From positions 62,001 to 126,000 of the forward strand of contig NZ_VOBQ01000003.1 in NCBI RefSeq assembly GCF_007833165.1: a stretch of DNA of 64,000 bases, in the 5' to 3' direction. Positions 58,661 to 64,000 of the stretch are shown here, piece after piece. Numbering within the stretch: the first letter of the stretch is position 1; each line of letters opens with the position of its first letter. The notes beneath the pieces are model-generated. The model ran no database searches, had not been told where the DNA came from, and saw only the letters and a program-made list of their open reading frames with translations. The position numbers and the translations under genes are program-made. The DNA comes from Caenimonas sedimenti. Its GTDB lineage: Bacteria > Pseudomonadota > Gammaproteobacteria > Burkholderiales > Burkholderiaceae_C.

Positions 58661-59557
58661 ATGGAAACGATGCAGATGCCGCGTTCGCGCCGATTCGACT
58701 TGGCCTTGGCCCTGGTGGCCAGCGCGCTGCTGGGTGCGTGCGCCTCCCCCAGCCGCACGCCCGCCCCCGTCGAGGACCGCACGGGCATGCGCGTGGCGCC
58801 CGCGCCGGCGGTCGCGACGCCCGAACCGCCAAAGCTCCCGGGTGCGGAGAATGCGGGCAAGCCTGGGTACTACACCGTGAAGCCGGGTGACACCATCATC
58901 CGGATCGGGCTGGAGAACGGGCAGAACTGGCGCGACATCGCGCGCTGGAACAACCTCGACAATCCCAACCTCATCGAAACGGGCCAGGTGCTGCGCGTGC
59001 AGCCGCCCGTCGCGGCGGCAGTCGCCACCGCCGATGGCGTGGTGACGCGTCCGGTCGCGCCTGCTTCCGCTTCCACCGCGCCCTTGCCCCCCGCGTCAGC
59101 CGCGGCCAGCAGCCCGCGCGGCACCGTGACGGCTGCCGCGCCGACCCTGCCCGTGAACACGCCGCCGGTCGCCCCGGGCGACGACGAGGTCAACTTCGCC
59201 TGGCCCACGGGTTCGGGGGCCGCCGTGCTCGCCGGTTTCGACGAGCAGAAGAACAAGGGCGTGGACATCGGCGGCAAGGTCGGTGACCCGGTGCTCGCCG
59301 CCGCCGACGGCCGCGTCGTCTATGCGGGCGCGGGCCTGCGCGGGTACGGCAACCTCATCATCCTGAAGCACAACAACACCTATCTCACCGCCTACGCGCA
59401 CAACCAGTCCCTGCTGGTGAAGGAAGACCAGGCGGTGCGCAAGGGCCAGAAGATCGCGGAGATGGGGTCCAGCGACACGGACCGCGTGAAACTGCACTTT
59501 GAAATCCGCCGGCAGGGCAAGCCGGTCGATCCAACACGGTACCTCCCGCCCAGGTAG
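58661..59557 (+). CDS. nlpD: LysM/M23 lipoprotein NlpD-like, degenerate LytM factor
   Basis: A 298-residue outer-membrane lipoprotein that activates cell-wall amidases at division. The lipobox is ALLGACASP; a LysM domain follows (YYTVKPGDTIIRIGLENGQN, IARWNNLDNPNLIETGQVL), then an Ala/Pro-rich linker and an M23 domain. The first zinc His of the M23 motif HxxxD is replaced by Asn in QKNKGVDIGGKVGDPV, while HFEIRRQGKPVDPTRYL keeps the last. This makes it a regulatory, not enzymatic, LytM protein as in E. coli NlpD. The rpoS promoter may lie within this gene, as it does in E. coli. Confidence 0.93.
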   Translation: METMQMPRSRRFDLALALVASALLGACASPSRTPAPVEDRTGMRVAPAPAVATPEPPKLPGAENAGKPGYYTVKPGDTIIRIGLENGQNWRDIARWNNLDNPNLIETGQVLRVQPPVAAAVATADGVVTRPVAPASASTAPLPPASAAASSPRGTVTAAAPTLPVNTPPVAPGDDEVNFAWPTGSGAAVLAGFDEQKNKGVDIGGKVGDPVLAAADGRVVYAGAGLRGYGNLIILKHNNTYLTAYAHNQSLLVKEDQAVRKGQKIAEMGSSDTDRVKLHFEIRRQGKPVDPTRYLPPR

Positions 59558-59561
59558 CTGC

Positions 59562-60569
59562 ATGAAGCGGCGCGCAGCGTCCACCCCACCGACGCCCGAG
59601 GGCGCCCGGGCGGACGCGGATGGCGCTCCCATGGATGAGCCGGAGGCGAATGCCCCAGCGGTGCCCGAAGCGCAGTTGAGGGACATCCCGGCCGAGGTCT
59701 ACGGCGAGTCCAGCGATACGCTGACGTTGTACCTGCGCGAGGTGCGCCGCACGACCTTGTTCACGCCGCAGGAAGAATTCGAAACCGCCACGCGGGCCCG
59801 CGCGGGCGACTTCCAGGCGCGCCAATCGATGATCGAGCACAACCTGCGCCTGGTCGTCAGCATCGCCAAGGGCTACCTGGGCCGTGGCGTTCCCCTGTCC
59901 GACCTCATCGAGGAGGGCAACCTGGGCCTGATGCATGCCATCGACAAGTTCGAGCCGGAGCGCGGCTTCCGCTTTTCGACCTACGCGACCTGGTGGATCC
60001 GGCAAGCCGTGGAGCGCGCCGTCATGAACCAGGGGCGGGTGATCCGCCTGCCGGTGCACGTGGTGCGGGAGCTGCAGCAGGTGCTGCGCGCCCGCCGCAC
60101 GCTGGAGAACGACCCGGCGTTCGCCGCCACGCGCGGTGGTGTGGAAGGCGAGGGTGTGCGCGTCGAGGACGTCGCGGCGCTGCTGGGCCGGGACGTGCAG
60201 GAGGTCGCCCAGCTCCTCGCGATGGCGGAGACGCCGAAGTCGCTCGATGCGGTGATGGAGCGCTCCGACGACGAACACACCCTCGGCGATCACATGGCCG
60301 ACGAAATCACGCTGGATCCGACGGGGGTCACGCAGAACCACGAGGTCGAGCGCCTCCTCAACAGCTGGCTCGAGGCGCTGCCTTATCGGGAGAAGGAAGT
60401 GCTGGAGGGCCGCTTCGGGTTGCACGACCGCGAGCCGGAAACGCTCGAGGTGCTCAGCGACCGCCTCGGGCTCACGCGTGAACGCGTGCGGCAGATCCAG
60501 AACGAAGCGCTGGTGAAGCTGAAACGTCAAATGGTCCGAAGCGGAATCAACAAAGAGGCGCTTTTTTAG
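59562..60569 (+). CDS. rpoS: RNA polymerase sigma factor RpoS
   Basis: The general stress and stationary-phase sigma factor, 335 residues. Region 1.2 is SSDTLTLYLREVRRTTLFTP, region 2 is [20 protein letters not shown], region 3 runs through VVRELQQVLRARRTLENDPA, and region 4 is LSDRLGLTRERVRQIQNEAL. The N-terminal 45 residues are Ala/Pro-rich and variable. The ATG at 59562 is 4 bases past the nlpD stop. It is the end of the conserved surE-pcm-nlpD-rpoS block, followed by a weak hairpin and a G-rich repeat. Confidence 0.96.
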   Translation: MKRRAASTPPTPEGARADADGAPMDEPEANAPAVPEAQLRDIPAEVYGESSDTLTLYLREVRRTTLFTPQEEFETATRARAGDFQARQSMIEHNLRLVVSIAKGYLGRGVPLSDLIEEGNLGLMHAIDKFEPERGFRFSTYATWWIRQAVERAVMNQGRVIRLPVHVVRELQQVLRARRTLENDPAFAATRGGVEGEGVRVEDVAALLGRDVQEVAQLLAMAETPKSLDAVMERSDDEHTLGDHMADEITLDPTGVTQNHEVERLLNSWLEALPYREKEVLEGRFGLHDREPETLEVLSDRLGLTRERVRQIQNEALVKLKRQMVRSGINKEALF

Positions 60570-60595
60570 GTCGCCGAGGCGACCGGCGGGCTTTT

Positions 60596-60629
60596 CTCCC
60601 TCCCCCTCAGGGGGAGGGCGGGGAGGGGG
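60596..60629 (+). repeat. G-rich inverted repeat, potential G-quadruplex, after rpoS
   Basis: CCCTCCCCC and GGGGGAGGG (60598-60618) form a 9-bp hairpin with a 3-base loop. From 60610 to 60629 the plus strand reads GGGGGAGGGCGGGGAGGGGG, four G runs with one-base loops, a strong G-quadruplex signature. Elements of this kind recur between genes in Burkholderiales. Confidence 0.65.
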
Positions 60630-60649
60630 TCTCCTGACGCGGCCGCAGG

Positions 60650-60692
60650 CCAGGCCATGCATGCGACTGATAAAGTCGCATGCATGGCCTGG
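60650..60692. repeat. 19-bp perfect inverted repeat spanning the exonuclease start codon
   Basis: Arms CCAGGCCATGCATGCGACT (60650-60668) and AGTCGCATGCATGGCCTGG (60674-60692) pair perfectly around a GATAA loop. The chosen ATG of the exonuclease gene (60684) is inside the right arm. In RNA this hairpin would hide the start region; in DNA it could be an operator. Confidence 0.85.
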
Positions 60693-61469
60693 CCCGTTCT
60701 CGTTTTCGACATTGAATCCATTCCCGACATCGCGGGTCTGCGCGTGCTGCGCGGCGCACCGGCCGAGCTCCCCGATACCGAGGTCTACGCCGGTTGGGTG
60801 AAGGAGCGCGAGGAAAAGAAGCAGAGCGACTTCATGCCGCATCACCTGCAACGCGTGCTGGTGATCAGCTGCGTCTTCCGCAACGCGGAGGGCTTGCATG
60901 TCCATTCGTTCGTGGACCGTGACGGTGCCAGCGAGGGCAAGGTGATCCAGAGCTTCTTCAACCGGCTGGAGAAGCACATGCCGCAGCTGGTCAGCTGGAA
61001 CGGCGGGGGCTTCGACCTGCCCGTGCTGCACTACCGCGGCCTGCGCCACGGCGTGGTCGCCAACAAGTACTGGGACATGGGCGAGGACGACCGCGACTTC
61101 AAGTGGAACAACTACATCGGGCGGTACCACATGCGGCACCTCGACCTGATGGACCTGCTGGCCATGTACCAGCCGCGCGCCAATGCGCCGCTCGACGCCA
61201 TGGCCAAGCTGTGCGGATTCCCTGGCAAGCTGGGCATGGACGGCTCGCAGGTCTACGCCGCCTACCAGGCCGGCCAGCTGGAGGACATCCGCCGCTATTG
61301 CGAGACGGACGTGATGAACACCTACCTGGTGTATTGCCGCTTCCAGAAGATGCGTGGCGGCTTCACCGAAGCCGAATACGAGCAGGAGGTCGTGCTGGTC
61401 AAGCAGTCGTTGGCCGCACTGGCGCCGGCCGAGCCGCACTGGCAGGAATACCTCGCGGCCTGGGGCTGA
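60684..61469 (+). CDS. Predicted 3'-5' exonuclease (PolB-like, DEDD superfamily)
   Basis: A 261-residue RNase H-like nuclease. The DEDD motifs are visible: DxE in VLVFDIESIPDIAGLR, the second Asp in SWNGGGFDLPVLHYR, and the third in IRRYCETDVMNTYLVYC. This matches the family of predicted PolB-like 3'-5' exonucleases found as lone proteins in proteobacteria. The conserved start MAWPVLVFDIES gives the ATG at 60684; another ATG at 60657 would add nine residues. The start lies in a 19-bp inverted repeat. The gene precedes rlmD by 12 bases. Confidence 0.9.
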   Translation: MAWPVLVFDIESIPDIAGLRVLRGAPAELPDTEVYAGWVKEREEKKQSDFMPHHLQRVLVISCVFRNAEGLHVHSFVDRDGASEGKVIQSFFNRLEKHMPQLVSWNGGGFDLPVLHYRGLRHGVVANKYWDMGEDDRDFKWNNYIGRYHMRHLDLMDLLAMYQPRANAPLDAMAKLCGFPGKLGMDGSQVYAAYQAGQLEDIRRYCETDVMNTYLVYCRFQKMRGGFTEAEYEQEVVLVKQSLAALAPAEPHWQEYLAAWG

Positions 61470-61481
61470 GACAATCCGGGC

Positions 61482-62885
61482 ATGACCGAAGAGAAGAAGG
61501 CAGGGGTTCGCCCGGCCGGCTGGCTGAAGATCGAATCCCTCGACATCGACGCCCAGGGCGTCGCGCGCCGCGAAGATGGCAAGGTGGTGTTCGTCGATGG
61601 CGCGCTGCCCGGCGAATGGGTGACGGCCAACGTGCACCGCAAGAAGAACAACTGGGAGCAGGCGTCGCTGCTCGCCGTGCACGAGCAGTCTGCGCAACGG
61701 GTGCGGCCGCGTTGCCCGCACTTCGGGCTGCACGAGGGCGCCTGCGGGGGCTGCAAGATGCAGCACCTCCACGCAGGCGCACAGGTGGCGATCAAGCAGC
61801 GGGTGCTCGAAGACAACTTGTGGCACCTGGGCAAGGTGAAGCCCGACGTGGTGCTGCCGGCGATCGAAGGGCCGGCCTGGGGGTACCGCTGGCGGGCCCG
61901 TTTCAGCGTGCGCCACGTGCGCAAGAAGGGCGCGGTGCTGGTCGGTTTCCATGAGCGCAAGAGCCGCTACGTGGCCGACATCCGCGAATGCCATGTCGTG
62001 CCGCCTCATGTCAGCGCCTTGCTGCTGCCGCTGCGCGCCCTCATCGGTGCCATGGACGCCATCGAAACCTGCCCGCAGATCGAACTGGCCTGCGGCGACA
62101 CGGTGACGGCGCTGGTGCTGCGCCACCTGGAACCCCTGAGTGCCGGCGACCTCGCGAAGCTGCGCGCTTTCGCCGCGGAGCACGCGGGCGTGCAGTGGTG
62201 GCTGCAGCCCAAGGGCCCGGACACGGTGCGCCTGCTGGACGAGGGCGGCCCTGAGCTTTCCTACGCGCTCCCTGAGTTCGGCATCACCATGCCGTTCCGG
62301 CCCACCGACTTCACGCAGGTCAACCCGCACATCAACCGCGTCCTGGTGGACCGCGCGGTGCGCCTGCTGGGGGTCGAGCGCGGCGAGCGGGTGATCGACT
62401 GGTTCTGCGGCCTCGGCAACTTCACCTTGCCGCTGGCCACCCGCGCGGGCGAGGTGCTCGGCATCGAAGGCAGCGAGGCGCTGGTGGCGCGCTCACGCGA
62501 GAACCTGGCCTTCAACCAGGTCGGGCGGGGCACTGCGCCATTGGCGCCGACCACCTTCGCGGCCCGCAACCTGTTCGAGATGACCCCGCAACAACTGGTG
62601 GCGGACGGTACGGCCGACCGCTGGCTGGTGGATCCGCCGCGCGAAGGCGCATTCGCGCTGGCCAAAGCGGTCGCCGACTTGCACCAGGATGCTGCCCTGC
62701 GCGGCGCCTGGGCACCGCCGAAGCGGATCGTCTACGTGAGCTGCAACCCGGCCACGCTGGCGCGCGACGCCGGCCTGCTGGTGCACCAGGGCGGCTACCG
62801 CTGCAGCGCGGCGGGCGTGGTGAACATGTTTCCTCACACCGCGCACGTGGAGTCGATGGCGGTGTTCGACTTGGAGCCGCAATGA
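61482..62885 (+). CDS. rlmD: 23S rRNA (uracil-1939-C5)-methyltransferase RlmD
   Basis: A 467-residue RNA methyltransferase with an N-terminal TRAM domain ([20 protein letters not shown]), an iron-sulfur cluster segment with cysteines in [20 protein letters not shown] and IRECHVVPP, and the C-terminal SAM-dependent domain ([20 protein letters not shown]). The catalytic Cys is in [15 protein letters not shown]. It is the last gene of the rpoS-side cluster and converges with the YccA-like gene over a hairpin. Confidence 0.95.
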   Translation: MTEEKKAGVRPAGWLKIESLDIDAQGVARREDGKVVFVDGALPGEWVTANVHRKKNNWEQASLLAVHEQSAQRVRPRCPHFGLHEGACGGCKMQHLHAGAQVAIKQRVLEDNLWHLGKVKPDVVLPAIEGPAWGYRWRARFSVRHVRKKGAVLVGFHERKSRYVADIRECHVVPPHVSALLLPLRALIGAMDAIETCPQIELACGDTVTALVLRHLEPLSAGDLAKLRAFAAEHAGVQWWLQPKGPDTVRLLDEGGPELSYALPEFGITMPFRPTDFTQVNPHINRVLVDRAVRLLGVERGERVIDWFCGLGNFTLPLATRAGEVLGIEGSEALVARSRENLAFNQVGRGTAPLAPTTFAARNLFEMTPQQLVADGTADRWLVDPPREGAFALAKAVADLHQDAALRGAWAPPKRIVYVSCNPATLARDAGLLVHQGGYRCSAAGVVNMFPHTAHVESMAVFDLEPQ

Positions 62886-62912
62886 AAACGGGGCCCGAAG
62901 GCCCCGCTTTTT
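62886..62912. terminator. Bidirectional terminator between rlmD and the YccA-like gene
   Basis: A 7-bp stem CGGGGCC / GGCCCCG with loop CGAA is flanked by GAAAA on the left and CTTTTTC on the right. It lies directly after the rlmD stop and serves both convergent genes. Confidence 0.82.
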
Positions 62913-62927
62913 CAGGTCAGGCGCAGA

Positions 62928-63623
62928 TCAGTCGTCACCGCTGGTGAGTCCCAGGATCGCCAGCAGGCTCTGGAACACGTTGAAGATGTCCAGGTACAGC
63001 GCCAGGGTGGCGGTGATGTAGTTGGTCTCGCCGCCGTCGATGATCTGCTTCAGGTCGTACAGCATGTACAGGCTGAAGATGCCGACGCACAGCGTGCTGA
63101 TGACCAGCATGCCCATCGACGAGCCGACGAACACGTTGATGATGCCGCCCACCAGCACCACCAGCGCGCCGACGAACAGCCACTTGCCCATGCCGGAAAT
63201 GTCGCGCTTGATCACCGACGCGACGCTGGCCATCACGAAGAACACGCCGGCGGTGCCGCCGAAGGCCGTCATGACCAGGCTGGCGCCGTTGTTCAGGCCG
63301 AGCACCGCGGCGATCAGCCGGGACAGCATCAGGCCCATGAAGAAAGTGAAGGCCAGCAGGATGGGCACGCCGGCCGCTGAATCCTTGGTCTTGTGGATGG
63401 CGTACATGAAGCCGAAGGCGCCGCCCAGGAAGACGATCAGGCCCAGCCCGCCGGAAAGTCCGCGGGTGATGCCGGTCGCCACGCCGATCCACGCGCCGAG
63501 CACGGTGGGGATCAGGCTGAGGGCCAGCAGCCAGTACGTGTTTCGCAGGACACGGTTGCGCGTTTCCTGCGACGAGACTGCGTTGCCGTAGTCTAGGTTG
63601 GTGTCTTGGACGTGGTCGGTCAT
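62928..63623 (-). CDS. Bax inhibitor-1/YccA family membrane protein
   Basis: A 231-residue inner-membrane protein with about seven hydrophobic segments. The motifs RNTYWLLALSLIPTVLGAWI, SLVMTAFGGTAGVFFVMASV and the C-terminal acidic end YLDIFNVFQSLLAILGLTSG match the BI-1/YccA family. YccA interacts with the FtsH protease in E. coli, and relatives are proposed calcium leak channels; the role here is probably in membrane protein quality control but unproven. Its upstream region starts 138 bases before the divergent GlcG-like gene. Confidence 0.92.
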   Translation of the reverse strand: MTDHVQDTNLDYGNAVSSQETRNRVLRNTYWLLALSLIPTVLGAWIGVATGITRGLSGGLGLIVFLGGAFGFMYAIHKTKDSAAGVPILLAFTFFMGLMLSRLIAAVLGLNNGASLVMTAFGGTAGVFFVMASVASVIKRDISGMGKWLFVGALVVLVGGIINVFVGSSMGMLVISTLCVGIFSLYMLYDLKQIIDGGETNYITATLALYLDIFNVFQSLLAILGLTSGDD

Positions 63624-63761
63624 GGTTAGGCCTCCTTTGCCTTCAGGCAGTTAGATGGGCGCATTCTAGGTTGGTTCAAGGCTGGGTTGGCAAGGGGTAT
63701 CCGCCAATCGGCGTAGTTCCGGGGCGTTATGCTTGTCGCTTTCCCCGCGAAACGCCCCAGC

Positions 63762-64000
63762 ATGAAGAACAAAGCCACCCTGGAACTGGCCGACGTCAAG
63801 GCCATCGCCGCCGCCGCCGAGGCCGAAGCGCTGAAAAACCAGTGGGCCGTGAGCATCGCCATCGTCGATGACGGTGGCCACCTGCTCTGGCTGCAGCGCC
63901 TGGATGGCGCCGCGCCGATTTCGGCCCAGATCGCGCCGGCCAAGGCCCGGACGGCGGCGCTGGGCCGCCGCGAGAGCAAGGTCTACGAGGACATGATCAA
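63762..64000 (+). CDS. GlcG/HbpS-family haem-binding-like protein, N-terminal part (cut by window edge)
   Basis: The plus strand reads from ATG at 63762 to the window end without a stop, about 79 residues. It starts MKNKATLELADVKAIAAAAE and has AVSIAIVDDGGHLLWLQRLD and AKARTAALGRRESKVYEDM, typical of the GlcG/HbpS (DUF336) family. Members bind haem or corrinoids or are accessory proteins near diol and glycolate utilisation genes. The C-terminus and downstream context are out of view. Confidence 0.85.
   Translation, partial: MKNKATLELADVKAIAAAAEAEALKNQWAVSIAIVDDGGHLLWLQRLDGAAPISAQIAPAKARTAALGRRESKVYEDMI

Noticed and set aside
59385-62330. A 981-codon minus-strand frame opposite rpoS, the exonuclease and rlmD.
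   Set aside because: High GC keeps antisense frames open. The sequence is His/Arg/Val-rich without motifs, while the plus strand encodes three recognised proteins.

Overview
This window is a high-GC chromosomal segment that looks like a member of the Burkholderiales, most likely a Comamonadaceae-type betaproteobacterium (Ramlibacter/Variovorax-like). This is inferred from gene content: elongation factor P with Arg32 beside its rhamnosyltransferase EarP, a dnaG-rpoD pair, a surE-pcm-nlpD-rpoS block, a phasin, a TctC/Bug-type binding protein, and a protocatechuate 4,5-cleavage (lig) operon. I see no prophage, integrase, insertion sequence, CRISPR array or rRNA. Gene density is very high and many neighbours overlap by 1-4 bases.

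Positions 1-7751 hold an aromatic catabolic operon. A LysR-type regulator (cut by the left edge) diverges from a ModA-like binding protein, ligJ, ligK, ligI, a tannase/feruloyl-esterase-family lipoprotein, ligA, ligB and ligC. LigAB opens protocatechuate at the 4,5 bond, LigC oxidises the semialdehyde, LigI opens the pyrone, LigJ hydrates oxalomesaconate and LigK cleaves the product to pyruvate and oxaloacetate. The esterase-like protein may release the aromatic acid from an ester.

Positions 7777-17961 are mixed: a repeat-containing lipoprotein, an aldo/keto reductase, a DMT permease, a His-rich Spy/CpxP-like lipoprotein with an OmpR/histidine kinase pair, small proteins, an amidohydrolase with a displaced Tat motif, and a PBP7-type endopeptidase. 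Positions 18089-22548 carry rpoD and dnaG without rpsU. Positions 22625-30865 carry an acyl-CoA ligase, a Bug binding protein, YihY, gamma-glutamyltransferase, a secreted unknown, an SDR with a perfect palindromic operator candidate, and an orphan iron-binding protein.

Positions 31130-39876 hold a phasin with two dyads that could be PhaR sites, an HDAC-like/thioesterase/nitroreductase operon, small stress-type proteins, and an NhaD-like antiporter, a 2-hydroxyacid dehydrogenase, rmuC and an MFS gene in series. A LOG-family gene at 39851-40713 carries a one-base frameshift. Positions 40818-50258 include efp, earP, uvrC, a duplicated-domain protein of unknown function and pgsA. Positions 50212-53225 hold a LysR regulator divergent from a fluoroacetate-dehalogenase-like hydrolase that overlaps a tartrate/D-malate dehydrogenase gene.

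Positions 53527-64000 are housekeeping: an HU gene with a near-consensus promoter, tRNA-Val(TAC), ppiD, tRNA-His(GTG), a quinone oxidoreductase, surE-pcm-nlpD-rpoS, an exonuclease gene whose start codon lies inside a 19-bp perfect inverted repeat, rlmD, a YccA-type membrane protein and the start of a GlcG/HbpS-family gene.

No single locus is clearly a new system. The most unusual items are the tannase-family protein that has lost both cysteines of the CS-D-HC motif, the inverted repeat over the exonuclease start, the dehalogenase/dehydrogenase pair, the duplicated unknown protein at 47178-48701, and recurrent TTGA stop/start overlaps.
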